A DNA stretch of 64,000 bases from contig NZ_CP022753.1 in assembly GCF_002263495.1 (NCBI RefSeq), forward strand, positions 3,100,001 through 3,164,000, given 5' to 3'. Position numbers and translations under genes: made by a program. Position 1 is the first letter of the stretch. Every line of letters starts with the position of its first letter. The notes beneath the pieces were generated by a model that was given only the letters and a program-made list of their open reading frames with translations, was not told the DNA's origin and made no database searches. Below, piece by piece: positions 36,598 through 45,340 of this stretch. The stretch is from Nocardiopsis gilva YIM 90087 (GTDB lineage: Bacteria; Actinomycetota; Actinomycetes; Streptosporangiales; Streptosporangiaceae).

Positions 36598-37257
36598 CTA
36601 CTCCAGCCCGGACGCGCGGATGGTGATGTTGAGCCGCCCCTTCGCCAAGCCGACATCCGGGTCGGCGGTGCCCGGCAGGATGCGCGGCACGCCGTGGTAG
36701 GCCATCCGCGACGGGCCGCCGAACACGAACAGGTCGCCGCCGCGCAGTTCCACGTCGGTGTAGGGGCGACTGCGGTTTTCGGTGTTGCCGAAGCGGAAGA
36801 CGCACGCGTCGCCGAGGTTCAGCGAGACGACCGGGACATCGGCCTGCTCCTCGCGGTCCTGGTGCATGCCCATCTTCGCGTCGGCGTCGTAGTAGTTGAC
36901 CAGGGCGACGTCGTAGTCGGGGGTGCCGGAGGCCAGGGGCGCGCCATAGGCATCGGCCACGCCCGCGCGGGCGAGCTCACCCAGCAGGGACGGGAACGGC
37001 GCCACGGGCTCACCGTCGGGCAGCGTCCTGGAGTACCGGTAGGGCTCCCAGTGCCAGCCCAGCGACACCATCCGCACGCTCATCATGCCCCCGCGCGGCA
37101 TCCGGTGCCGCCGCATCCCAGCGGGCCCGCGCGACCACTCGCGGCACAGTTCGACGAGCCTGCGCTGGGTCTCCGTGCTCAGCCAGCCGGGAACATGCAC
37201 CGCGCCGGGGGAGACCTCCACGGGCTCCGCCGGGACCGCGAACAGCGCATCGCTCAT
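36598..37257 (-). CDS. alkB: AlkB-like 2-oxoglutarate/Fe(II) dioxygenase
   Basis: DNA or RNA dealkylating oxygenase. The 219-aa protein has the iron ligands H132 and D134 (MGMHQDREEQ) and H188 (MAYHGVPRI), and the 2-oxoglutarate-binding arginines R208 and R214 in GRLNITIR. The N-terminal nucleotide-recognition lid includes the MSVRMVSLGWHW and Y-rich PYRYSR region. NYYDADAKMG matches E. coli AlkB's NRY-x-P-GAKM-like segment. ATG 37257 has GAGTGA just upstream. It starts about 80 bases beyond the lanthipeptide terminator and appears unrelated to it. Confidence 0.92.
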   Translation of the reverse strand: MSDALFAVPAEPVEVSPGAVHVPGWLSTETQRRLVELCREWSRGPAGMRRHRMPRGGMMSVRMVSLGWHWEPYRYSRTLPDGEPVAPFPSLLGELARAGVADAYGAPLASGTPDYDVALVNYYDADAKMGMHQDREEQADVPVVSLNLGDACVFRFGNTENRSRPYTDVELRGGDLFVFGGPSRMAYHGVPRILPGTADPDVGLAKGRLNITIRASGLE

Positions 37258-37335
37258 GTGTTCACTCTGCCAGCGCGACACATCCGGCGCACGTCGCCGC
37301 CATGTGCCTGGTGACATGGATGGAGGGACATCGGC

Positions 37336-37364
37336 GGGGCACGGGTGCTCGGCACCCGCGCCCC
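37336..37364. terminator. terminator after lanthipeptide precursor A
   Basis: GGGGCACGGGTG (37336-37347) and CACCCGCGCCCC (37353-37364) pair at 11 of 12 positions around CTCGG. A second palindrome, GTCGGTGCGCGCACCGAC (37376-37393), sits at the precursor stop codon. The hairpin resembles the one after precursor B at 40650-40680. Confidence 0.75.
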
Positions 37365-37392
37365 GGATGTGGGCCGTCGGTGCGCGCACCGA

Positions 37393-37527
37393 CTAGTCGC
37401 ACAGTAGCGCGCTTAACTGACTTAGCCCGCCGCAGGTGATCACGCTGAGCCGACTCTCCTGCATGGGCTGGTCACCATTCTCGGTAACAGGACCTTCCAT
37501 CGACTGCAGGTCAAGAATGTAGGACAT
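37393..37527 (-). CDS. SapB/AmfS-type class III lanthipeptide precursor A (two-ring)
   Basis: A 44-aa precursor, too short for a standard gene call. The leader begins MSYILDLQSMEGP, carrying the LDLQ-SME motif that class III synthetases bind and nearly identical to the recalled RamS leader (FDLQSMETP). The core holds two S-x2-S-x3-C motifs, SRLSVITC and SQLSALLC, joined by GGL and ending in D; this is the same two-ring plan as SapB. Each motif could form a labionin or lanthionine. GGAG/GTGG lies before ATG 37527. It follows its synthetase gene by 174 bases on the same strand. Confidence 0.9.
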   Translation of the reverse strand: MSYILDLQSMEGPVTENGDQPMQESRLSVITCGGLSQLSALLCD

Positions 37528-37701
37528 GGTGATCCACTCCGTTCTGCCGGGGGCGTCCCCGACGCTGTCGGGTGTTAAGGGGCCGGGAGAACCCGGGCCC
37601 GAGATGGTGCTTTGGTTCGATGTGGCCGGTGCGCTGATCGCCGCCGAGCCCGGGGCGGATGCTCCTTTCCTTGACGGGGATGGTCGGGTCTCGGGGGTGC
37701 C

Positions 37702-40377
37702 TTACCCGTCGGGGGAACGGGCGGCGCGCGTGAGGAAGGGGAGGATCGGGACACGGTCGTCGCGGACCGTGGCCAGCGCGAGGAGGATTCCGGCGCTGCC
37801 GGTCGCGAGGTCCATCGAGAGCCGTAGCAGCTGGTCGCCAGGGAAGGCGATCTCGCCACGCAGGCCGACCATGTGCCAGCGCAGCCGGTCGCGTTTCATC
37901 GCTATGAGCTCCTCCAGCCGCTCGTCGCGCGTCTCCGGCCGCCGCAGGTGGGTGAGAAGGCCGAGCAATCCGGCGTTGCCCTGGAAGAGCATCGGGAACA
38001 CGGCCAACTCAGGCTCTGCCGCGCGGCGGATCCGCGCCAGGGCAGTTGTGAAGGTTGGATTGTCCCGGTGTCGCAGGAACTCATCGATGACCAAGCCGAT
38101 GCCAGCCGAGCCGTCGGCGACATAGGGCATGGTGCGGTGCCCTTCGTCGACGCCCAGGGTGTCGTCGGCCTCATTGTGGGCACAGGCGCGCAGGTCCTGT
38201 TCCAGGGCCTGTTGCGCCAAGTCGAGGTATCCGTGGTCGCCCGTCTCCCGGTGCAGGTGGATAAAGAGCAGTGCGCTGCCGGAGGGACCTCGAATCAGTC
38301 CGGCCGGTCCCCGACCGCCGCGCTTGTGCCCCGCACCGTGCGCCGGTCCTTGGGCGAGCCGGTCCGCGAGCAACTGTGCGTCGTTCACTGCCGTGTCGAG
38401 CAGACTGCGGTCGCCGAGCCGACGAAAGAAGTGCAGCCGATTGAGCGCGATCCCGCTGAGCCCGCTGAAGAGACCATCGGCCAGGGTCGTCCTGTCCTCG
38501 CCGTGGGCTGCTGTCTCTAGTGTTTCGAGGGCTTCGTCTCGGAGGCCGATCTTCTCCAGGGCGTAGGCGATGCCGTGCAGGCCGTCGTAGAAGCCGAGCC
38601 GGTGCGGGGGACGCTGCGCGCGGACGCGGCGCACTATCCACTCCACCCAGGTCTTCCATTCCTCCGGCTCGGTGTGGCGGCTGTGTCCAGAGACAGAGAG
38701 GGCATAAAGTACTCCGGCGGCGCCGTGGGCCAGGCCGAGCCCGGAGGTGGTGAACTGCTCGACGTCGCCGGGGAAGAGGCGGTCGGTGCGCTCAGCAGTG
38801 GAACTCGCTCGGATGGCACGAGCGATGGAGGCCTCGATCGCTGGCCAGTCAGGGCGCTCCGGCTCCTCCGGTCTCCGCTCACGCGGATGTGGTCGTCGGT
38901 GACCTTCACCCGAAATGAGGGCGGCGGAGCGCGCCATCTGCTCCGGCATTCCGGCCCAGGGAGAGGGGCCGACGTCGAGGTCGGCGAGCACGTCCCGGCC
39001 CCAGGTGGCGGGGACGGGAAAGAGTTCCTCAACGGTCTCGACCAGTGTCCGTGCCTTGCCCGTGTCGAGCGCGCACAGCATGGTCAGCGGCAGGAACGGT
39101 GCGATCTTCACGCAGCCCAGCGCATAGCGGTCCGTCGCGAAGGCCCCGCGGCGGTCAGGCGGTGTGAAGGCGGGGGCACCGAGGCCGATGCGCGCGCCCT
39201 CTTCCCCTCGGGTCGCGAGTTCGAAGTCGGCGAGGGCGATGCGGCCGTCGTCGCGGAGCAGCACGTTGCCGGGATGGAGGTCACCGAACGCGATGCCCCG
39301 CTCGTGCAGCTGCTCGACCGCTCGCTCGACCTGTGCGGTGATGTCCAGGGCCCAGCGCGTGAAGTCGGCCTTCGCGGCCGAGTCGGGTTCGGGGCGGATA
39401 AGCGGGTGGCGTCGGACGACTTCGCTGTTGAGGGTGCCCCCCTGTGCGTACTCCTGGACGAGGAACTCGTGTTCCCAGACCGTGAACCGTCCGTGAACGT
39501 CGATGACCACGTCGATGTCGGCGAGTTCGGTCAGCATGTCGTACTCGTGCCGCAGCCGTGTGATGGCGTCGCGACCGGCCGGATCGAGCGCCGCGTGCGG
39601 GCGTGCCTCCTTGAGGACGACCTTCGTGCCGCTCTTTTGGTCGTCAGCTAGGTAGATGCCGCCGCCGTTGGAGAAGTGCAGAGCCGAGCGGATCACGTAA
39701 GGGAAATCCGCGGGCGGTTCGCTGTCGCGCCGTTCTTCCAGGAGGGGGCGGAGGAATTCCGGCGGATCTACCCAGTCGGGGCAGGAGAACACCGGAGCGC
39801 GGCGGTCCGGACAGAGCCGCCCTTCGGGGTCCTCGATCGCCGGAACCGATTCACCCCATTCATTCCGGACGTGCCGGAATTGGAAACCGCCGTATCGGAC
39901 GTAGAGCGGGCCGTCTTTCCAGCGGAGATCGCTGAGGATGTAGGGGCCGCCGAGTCCGTGCAGTCTCGGGGAGAGTTCGTTAAGTGCGGCGTGCAGCTCA
40001 ACGTCCGATGGTGGGTAGATAGTAATGAATTTGCCACTCCCGGAACGGTCGGCGTACTTGTGGTTCTGTGCGAGGAAAGCTCCTTCATGGGCCAGGAACT
40101 TGAAGGAAATTCCAGTGGAGAAACAGTAGTCCGACGTGATGTCCAGGACCTTCTGTGGAGATTCCAGGTTCGCTGAGACGTGGATCTTCCAGCCTTGGGG
40201 TGGGAGCTCGTCGTCCTGTCGAATGTAGTGGATCCACGGATATTCGGCGCTGATCGACCACGATTCGTTACTGGGAGTCGGGGGGCAGGTGTAAGGGGTG
40301 CAATCTGTCTTTCGATTGCCAGGATCGTCGTAGAAGAGACGATCGTCGAGACAGTACTGGAAATAGTCGAGCTTCAT
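37702..40377 (-). CDS. class III lanthionine synthetase LanKC, module 1
   Basis: An 891-aa three-domain enzyme that phosphorylates Ser, eliminates phosphate and cyclises lanthipeptides. The N-terminal lyase domain (1-220) starts MKLDYFQYCLDDRLFYD, as in RamC/LabKC. The kinase domain (about 225-500) has the ATP lysine K256 (VVLKEARPH), the catalytic loop GDLHPGN (365-371) and the metal Asp D384 (ADFELATR). The C-terminal cyclase-like domain (about 545-891, LGLAHGAAGVLYAL, GLFSGLSGIALNRL, RGPSGSALLFIHL, MLFQGNAGLLGLL) lacks the CHG zinc ligands, which marks class III rather than IV. Its partner is probably precursor A just downstream. Close paralogue of 41036-43696. Confidence 0.93.
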   Translation of the reverse strand: MKLDYFQYCLDDRLFYDDPGNRKTDCTPYTCPPTPSNESWSISAEYPWIHYIRQDDELPPQGWKIHVSANLESPQKVLDITSDYCFSTGISFKFLAHEGAFLAQNHKYADRSGSGKFITIYPPSDVELHAALNELSPRLHGLGGPYILSDLRWKDGPLYVRYGGFQFRHVRNEWGESVPAIEDPEGRLCPDRRAPVFSCPDWVDPPEFLRPLLEERRDSEPPADFPYVIRSALHFSNGGGIYLADDQKSGTKVVLKEARPHAALDPAGRDAITRLRHEYDMLTELADIDVVIDVHGRFTVWEHEFLVQEYAQGGTLNSEVVRRHPLIRPEPDSAAKADFTRWALDITAQVERAVEQLHERGIAFGDLHPGNVLLRDDGRIALADFELATRGEEGARIGLGAPAFTPPDRRGAFATDRYALGCVKIAPFLPLTMLCALDTGKARTLVETVEELFPVPATWGRDVLADLDVGPSPWAGMPEQMARSAALISGEGHRRPHPRERRPEEPERPDWPAIEASIARAIRASSTAERTDRLFPGDVEQFTTSGLGLAHGAAGVLYALSVSGHSRHTEPEEWKTWVEWIVRRVRAQRPPHRLGFYDGLHGIAYALEKIGLRDEALETLETAAHGEDRTTLADGLFSGLSGIALNRLHFFRRLGDRSLLDTAVNDAQLLADRLAQGPAHGAGHKRGGRGPAGLIRGPSGSALLFIHLHRETGDHGYLDLAQQALEQDLRACAHNEADDTLGVDEGHRTMPYVADGSAGIGLVIDEFLRHRDNPTFTTALARIRRAAEPELAVFPMLFQGNAGLLGLLTHLRRPETRDERLEELIAMKRDRLRWHMVGLRGEIAFPGDQLLRLSMDLATGSAGILLALATVRDDRVPILPFLTRAARSPDG

Positions 40378-40649
40378 TGTCCACCCGCGGGGGAAGCACC
40401 GTGCGATCGGCTGGCCTTAATAAAGTCTAGTTGTTTGAAATCTTGTGTCAAGGGTGGAATTAAATCATCCGTTTGGCCGCATTCGGCCACTTTGGAATCG
40501 GGGGAATGGTGGTGCAATGTTATTTTGTGGCGGAAAATGGCAATATAAGATGAAGTTAATCCGGATTTATACTTCTCGCCGTGTCGTTCTGTATGTATTC
40601 TTGAAATATGTTGCCACTTCGGCGAAATGCCATGTTTCGACATAATGGT
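40378..40649. other. AT-rich upstream region of LanKC module 1
   Basis: A stretch of unusually low GC for this genome (for example 40410-40600, with TTAATAAAG, GAAATTTT-like and ATATAAGATG patches). It lies immediately before the leftward LanKC-1 start and most likely holds its promoter and regulator sites. No gene is supported. Confidence 0.55.
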
Positions 40650-40680
40650 GGGGGCGCGGGTGCCGCGCACCCGCACCCCC
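40650..40680. terminator. terminator after lanthipeptide precursor B
   Basis: GGGGGCGCGGGTG (40650-40662) and CACCCGCACCCCC (40668-40680) pair at 12 of 13 positions around CCGCG. Sequence-related to the terminator at 37336-37364. Confidence 0.78.
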
Positions 40681-40752
40681 GGAAGGTGTGGATCGGCTCC
40701 GTGAGCGGACGCGTTCTTCGCACGGTGGCTCAGGAGCCGTGGTTCCCCCTGA

Positions 40753-40851
40753 TCAGCACAGCAGGAGGCTGAGGTAGCTCACGCTGTAGGCCTGGTCGGC
40801 GCTCTCGGCGACAGGCGTTTCCATGGACTGCAGGTCGAGGATGTAGGACAT
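40753..40851 (-). CDS. SapB/AmfS-type class III lanthipeptide precursor B (single-ring, 32 aa)
   Basis: A 32-aa precursor. Its first 13 residues, MSYILDLQSMETP, match precursor A except for one residue, and contain the recalled RamS leader string DLQSMETP. The remainder, VAESADQAY then SVSYLSLLLC, holds one S-x2-S-x3-C motif (SYLSLLLC) and stops directly after the Cys, so only one ring can form. AAAGG lies about 8 bases before ATG 40851. It follows LanKC-2 by 184 bases, and a terminator follows it, so its partner should be LanKC-2, with cross-use by LanKC-1 possible. Confidence 0.88.
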   Translation of the reverse strand: MSYILDLQSMETPVAESADQAYSVSYLSLLLC

Positions 40852-41035
40852 GGTGAATCCTTTCGTTCGGCCGGAGAACTCCCGGCCTGGTGTCAGTCCG
40901 TCGGTCGGATTCGGGTCGGGGATAGGGACCCGAGGTGGTGAATGGTTCACTGCGGCGTGGGCGCTGTGTGCCGTCGCGCCCGGGTCGGGTGCTCCTTTCG
41001 TCGGCGGTGGTCGGTCGGGTCCTACGGGGCGGGTG

Positions 41036-43696
41036 CTACCGGGTGGAGGTGGCGGTGGCTCGGGTGAGGAAGGGCAGGATCGGGAGGTGGTCGTCGCGGA
41101 CCGCGGCTAGGGCGAGGAGGATTCCCGCGCTGCCGGTGGCGAGGTCCATCGAGAGCCGGAGCAGTTGGTCGCCGGGGAAGGCGATCTCGCCGCGCAGGCC
41201 GACCATGTGCCAGCGCAGTCGGTCGCGCTTGGCGGTGATGAGCTCCTCCAGGTGGGCGTCGTGCCCGTCGGCCCGCCGGAGGTGGGTGAGGAGGCCGAGC
41301 AGCCCGGCGTTGCCCTGGAAGAGCATCGGGAAGATGCCCAGCTCGGGTTGGGCCGCCCGGCGGATCCGGGCCACGGCCGCGGTGAACGGGGGATGGTCGC
41401 GGTGTCGCAGGAACTCGTCGAGCACCAGCCCGATCCCGGCCGACCCGTCGGCCACGTAGGGCAGGGTCCGCTGCCCGTCGTCGACGAGCAGGGTGTCGTC
41501 GCGTTCGAGGCGGACGCAAGAGCGCAGGTCCCGCTCCAGGGCCTGGTGCGCCAGGTCGAGGTATCCGTGGTCGCCGGTCTCCCGGTACAGGTGAACGAAG
41601 AGCAGGGCACTGCCCGAGGGGCCGCGCAACAGCCCCGCTGCCTCGCGCGCGCCCCGCGCAGCGGGGTCTGTCAGCCGGTCGGCGAGCCGCTGGGCGTGGT
41701 TCACCGCGGCGTCGAGGAGGCTGCGGTCGCCGAGTCGGCGGAAGAAGTGCAGCCGGTTGAGCGCGATGCCGCTCCTCCCGCCGAAGAGACCGTCGGCCAG
41801 GGCGTCGTGCTCCTCGTCGGGGGCGGCCGTCTCCAGTGTTTCGAGCGCTTCGTCGCGGAGGCCGATCTCCTCCAGCGCGTAGGCGATGCCGTGGAGGCCG
41901 TCGTAGAAGCCGAGCCGGTGCGGCGTGCGCTGCTCGCGCACGCGGCGCAGCAGCCATCCCTCCCACATGTCCCACACCTCCGGCCCGGCGTGGCGGCCGT
42001 GCCCGGAGGCGGCCAGGGCGTAGAGCACCCCGGCGGCGCCGTGGGCCAGGCCGAGCGCGGAGGTGGTGAACTGCTCGACGTCGCCGGGGAAGAGGCGGTC
42101 GGGGCGCTCGGGGGTGGCACTCTCGCGTATGGCGCGGGCGATGGAGGCCTCGATCGCGAGCCAGTCGGGGCGTCCGGATGCCGAGGGCCTTCGGTCGTCC
42201 CCCTGGTCGGGGCGCCGGTGCTCCGCGCCCGTGATGAGGGCGGTGGAGCGTGCCATCTGCTCCTCGGTGCCGGCCCAGGGAGAGGGGCCGAGGTCGAGGT
42301 CGGCGAGCACATCCCGGCCCCAGCCGGCGGGGACGGGGAAGAGATCCTCGACGGCGTCCACCAGGCTCCGCGCGGTGCCGGTGTCGAGCGCGCACAGCAT
42401 GGTCAGGGGGAGGAACGGTGCGATCTTCACGCAGCCCAGCGCGTAGCGATCGGCCGCGTAGGCGCCGCGGCGGTCGGGCGGGGTGAACGCGGGGGCGCCG
42501 ATGCCGATGTGCCCGTCCTCGTCACCGCGGGTCGCCACCTCGAAGTCGGCGAGGGCGATGCGGCCGTCGTCGCGGAGCAGCACGTTGCCGGGGTGGAGGT
42601 CGCCGAAGGCGATGCCCCGGTCGTGGAGCCGCTCGATCGCCCGCTCGACCTGTGCGGTGATGTCCAGGGCCCAGCGCGTGAAGTCGGCCTTCGCCGCCGT
42701 GTCGGGATCAGGGCGAGCCAGGGGATTGCGCCGTGCCATCTCCGTGCTGAGGGTGCCGCCCCCGACGTACTCCTGGACGAGGAACTCGTGCTCCCACGCG
42801 GTGAACCGGCCGTGGAGGCCGACGACCGCGTCGACGTCGGCGAGCTGGGTGAGGATGTCGTACTCGTGCCGCAGCCGGGCGATGGCGTCGCGGCCGTCCT
42901 GGTCGAGCGCCGCGTGCGGGCGCGCCTCCTTCAGCACCACCTGCGCGCCGCTCGCGCGGTCCTCGGCCAGGTAGATCCCGCCGCCGTTGGAGAAGTGCAG
43001 GGCGGAGCGGATCACGAAGGGGAAGTCGGCGGGCGGCCCACTGGCGCTCCGCTCTTCCAGGAGCGGGCGGAGGAAGTGCGGCGGGCGCACCCAGTCGGGG
43101 AAGGAGAAGACAGGGTCGCGGCGATCGGGACATAACCGCCCTAGCGGGTCCTCAATCGCAGGAACCGGCTCACCTCGTTCATTTCGGACATATCGAATTG
43201 TGAAGGCGCCGTAGCGGACATAGAGCGGACTGTCTTTCCAGCGGAGATCGCTGAGGATGTAGGGCCCGCCGAGTCCGTCCAACCGTTCGGAAAGTTCATT
43301 GAGGATGGCATGCAGCTCGTCATCCGACGCGGGGTAGATGGTGATGAATTTCCCACTCGCGGAGCGGTCGGCGTACTTCGCGTTCCGCGCCAGGAAAACT
43401 CCCTCGTGGGACAGAAACTTGAAGGATATGCCCGCCGATAGGCAGTACTCCGACGTGATGTCCAGTACCTTCTGCGCCGATTTCAGGTTCGCCGATACGT
43501 GGACCTTCCAGCCCTGGGGTGGGGGCTGGCGATCCTGCCGCATGCGGTGGATCCACGTGCCGTCATCGCTCGTCGACCATGATCTACCGGCAGGAGGTGC
43601 GGGGCAGGTGTAGGGGGATCGGTCCGCTTCTCGGCTTCCGGGGGCGTCATAGAAGAGACGGTCGGCAAGGCAGTACTGGAAATAGTGTAATTTCAT
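41036..43696 (-). CDS. class III lanthionine synthetase LanKC, module 2
   Basis: An 886-aa paralogue of the enzyme at 37702-40377 with near-identical domain order: lyase-type N-terminus MKLHYFQYCLADRLFYD, kinase with VVLKEARPHAAL, GDLHPGN and ADFEVATR, and a cyclase domain without zinc ligands (GLAHGAAGVLYALAASGHG, GLFGGRSGIALNRL, LRGPSGSALLFVHL). ATG 43696 matches the start of module 1; the frame is open 36 codons further upstream but that part is not family-like. High identity over the full length points to a tandem duplication of synthetase plus precursor. Expected substrate: precursor B. Confidence 0.93.
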   Translation of the reverse strand: MKLHYFQYCLADRLFYDAPGSREADRSPYTCPAPPAGRSWSTSDDGTWIHRMRQDRQPPPQGWKVHVSANLKSAQKVLDITSEYCLSAGISFKFLSHEGVFLARNAKYADRSASGKFITIYPASDDELHAILNELSERLDGLGGPYILSDLRWKDSPLYVRYGAFTIRYVRNERGEPVPAIEDPLGRLCPDRRDPVFSFPDWVRPPHFLRPLLEERSASGPPADFPFVIRSALHFSNGGGIYLAEDRASGAQVVLKEARPHAALDQDGRDAIARLRHEYDILTQLADVDAVVGLHGRFTAWEHEFLVQEYVGGGTLSTEMARRNPLARPDPDTAAKADFTRWALDITAQVERAIERLHDRGIAFGDLHPGNVLLRDDGRIALADFEVATRGDEDGHIGIGAPAFTPPDRRGAYAADRYALGCVKIAPFLPLTMLCALDTGTARSLVDAVEDLFPVPAGWGRDVLADLDLGPSPWAGTEEQMARSTALITGAEHRRPDQGDDRRPSASGRPDWLAIEASIARAIRESATPERPDRLFPGDVEQFTTSALGLAHGAAGVLYALAASGHGRHAGPEVWDMWEGWLLRRVREQRTPHRLGFYDGLHGIAYALEEIGLRDEALETLETAAPDEEHDALADGLFGGRSGIALNRLHFFRRLGDRSLLDAAVNHAQRLADRLTDPAARGAREAAGLLRGPSGSALLFVHLYRETGDHGYLDLAHQALERDLRSCVRLERDDTLLVDDGQRTLPYVADGSAGIGLVLDEFLRHRDHPPFTAAVARIRRAAQPELGIFPMLFQGNAGLLGLLTHLRRADGHDAHLEELITAKRDRLRWHMVGLRGEIAFPGDQLLRLSMDLATGSAGILLALAAVRDDHLPILPFLTRATATSTR

Positions 43697-44069
43697 TGTC
43701 CGCCCGCTGTCGGGTTTGCTGGGCGTGATCGCGCAACAACACCGAAGCGTACTTGTCCGAAGTCGGGTGTCAAGACCGAATTGGCGGGCGGAGCATGACC
43801 GCATCCGGTCACCGCGTTCCCGGTTGGAATGGGAAACGGTACTGTTCCCATTCGTTTTCTCGGCTGTGAGCTGCGGCGGTCCGGTCCGAATGCTATTCGG
43901 TGTTGCGGCCGGTTCCCTGTCTCATGTCGGGGTGGCCGTGGGTGCTTTTGTTGAAAGCTATTTATATTTCAATGAACATCGTCATTGGAGATCATGGACA
44001 ATGCGAAGGATTCCGTCGCCCCAGTGAGCCGCTCCACGCCCACCCGCACACCACCCCACCGCCACCGCG
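43697..44069. other. 373-bp gap upstream of LanKC module 2
   Basis: Moderately AT-rich patches (43940-43990, TTGAAAGCTATTTATATTTC) lie between the LanKC-2 start and the VWA gene end. Short frames here have no leader motif or ring motif, so no third precursor is supported. Likely holds the LanKC-2 promoter. Confidence 0.45.
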
Positions 44070-45263
44070 TCACGTCTGTGCCGTCGACGCCTCCGCCGCC
44101 TGTTCTTGCTCCACCCATGCCGTCAGTGAGCGCCCCTGGACGGCCGCCGCCATCAGTTCGGGGAACCGGTCGGGCGTGCACGCGAACGCCGGGACCCCGA
44201 GCGCGGCCAGCGCCGCCGCGTTCTGGCGGTCATAGGACGGCGCCCCCTCGTCCGACAGCGCCAGCAGCACCACGACCTGCACCCCGGCCGCCGTCATGGC
44301 CGCGACCCGACGCAGCATCTCCTCCCGCACACCGCCCTCGTACAGGTCGCTGATCAGCACGAAGATCGAATGGGAGGGCCGGGTGATGAGCTCCTGGCAG
44401 TAGGCGATGGCCCGGTTGATATCGGTGCCGCCGCCGAGCGTCGTGCCGAACAGCACCTCCACCGGGTCGCTCAACCGGTCCGTCAGATCGACGACCGATG
44501 TGTCGAACACGACCATCGACGTACTCAGGGTCCGCATCGACGCCAGGACCGCACCGAACACACCCGCGTACACCACCGACGCCGCCATCGACCCGCTCTG
44601 GTCGATCGCCAGCACGACATCGCGTTCCACCCCCCGGCTCCGCCGCCCGTACCCGACGAGCCGTTCCGGGACCACCGTGCGCCGCTCTGGCAGATAGTTC
44701 TTGAGGTTGGCGCGGATGGTGCGGTTCCAGTCGATGTCGGCCACCCGCCGCGGGCGGTGGGTGCGCGCCGACCGGTCCAGCGCCCCCTGCACCACCGAAC
44801 GCGTGTGCTGGGCCAACCGCCGCTCCAGGTCCTCCACGACGGAGCGGACCACCGCCCGCGCCGACTCGCGGGCCTGCTCCGGCATGACCCGGCTGAGCGA
44901 GAGCAGCGTGCCGACCATGTGCACGTCCGGCTCCACCGCCTCCAGCATCTCCGGCTCCAGCAGCATCCGCTCCAGCCCGAGCCGGTCGACCGCGTCGGCC
45001 TGCATCACCCGCACCACGCTGGAGGGGAAGTAGGACCGCACATCGCCCAGCCACCGCGCCACCCGCGGCGCCGAGCCACCCAGCCCGCCCTGGCGGGAGC
45101 CGTCGCGGGCGCCGTCCGATCCCCGGTCGTACAGCGCGGCCAGCGCACCGTCCATTCCGGTGTCAGCCGCCCCCAGTCCGCCACAGGCCTCCGCGGCCGG
45201 TTCCCCCAGCACCAACCGCCACCGCCGCGCCCGCTCCGGCCCCGGCGCCTCGAACTCGTCCAT
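44070..45263 (-). CDS. VWA domain-containing protein of the SWIM/MoxR cluster
   Basis: A 397-aa protein with a C-terminal von Willebrand factor A domain (about 214-390). The MIDAS metal motif D-x-S-x-S is intact at DQSGSM (221-226); TDRLSDPVEVL and ISDLYEGG supply the later MIDAS residues. The N-terminal half is helical (LGDVRSYFPSSVVRVMQADA, MLLEPEMLEAVEPD). ATG 45263 has GAAGGGA 6 bases upstream. VWA proteins commonly work with MoxR ATPases as chaperone or metal-insertion pairs; the MoxR partner is encoded at 47748-48845. Confidence 0.9.
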   Translation of the reverse strand: MDEFEAPGPERARRWRLVLGEPAAEACGGLGAADTGMDGALAALYDRGSDGARDGSRQGGLGGSAPRVARWLGDVRSYFPSSVVRVMQADAVDRLGLERMLLEPEMLEAVEPDVHMVGTLLSLSRVMPEQARESARAVVRSVVEDLERRLAQHTRSVVQGALDRSARTHRPRRVADIDWNRTIRANLKNYLPERRTVVPERLVGYGRRSRGVERDVVLAIDQSGSMAASVVYAGVFGAVLASMRTLSTSMVVFDTSVVDLTDRLSDPVEVLFGTTLGGGTDINRAIAYCQELITRPSHSIFVLISDLYEGGVREEMLRRVAAMTAAGVQVVVLLALSDEGAPSYDRQNAAALAALGVPAFACTPDRFPELMAAAVQGRSLTAWVEQEQAAEASTAQT

Positions 45264-45340
45264 CGTGTCCCTTCCTCGGTTGGTCACCGGCCGCGTGCCG
45301 GGCGGCCGGTCACGGGTCGTTGTCGTTCAGGTCTGAGGTG

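Noticed and set aside
41165-43135. 656-codon plus-strand open frame opposite LanKC module 2
   Set aside because: Antisense shadow of a conserved synthetase.
43697-44069. A third lanthipeptide precursor upstream of LanKC module 2
   Set aside because: No frame carries the DLQ leader motif or an S-x2-S-x3-C motif.
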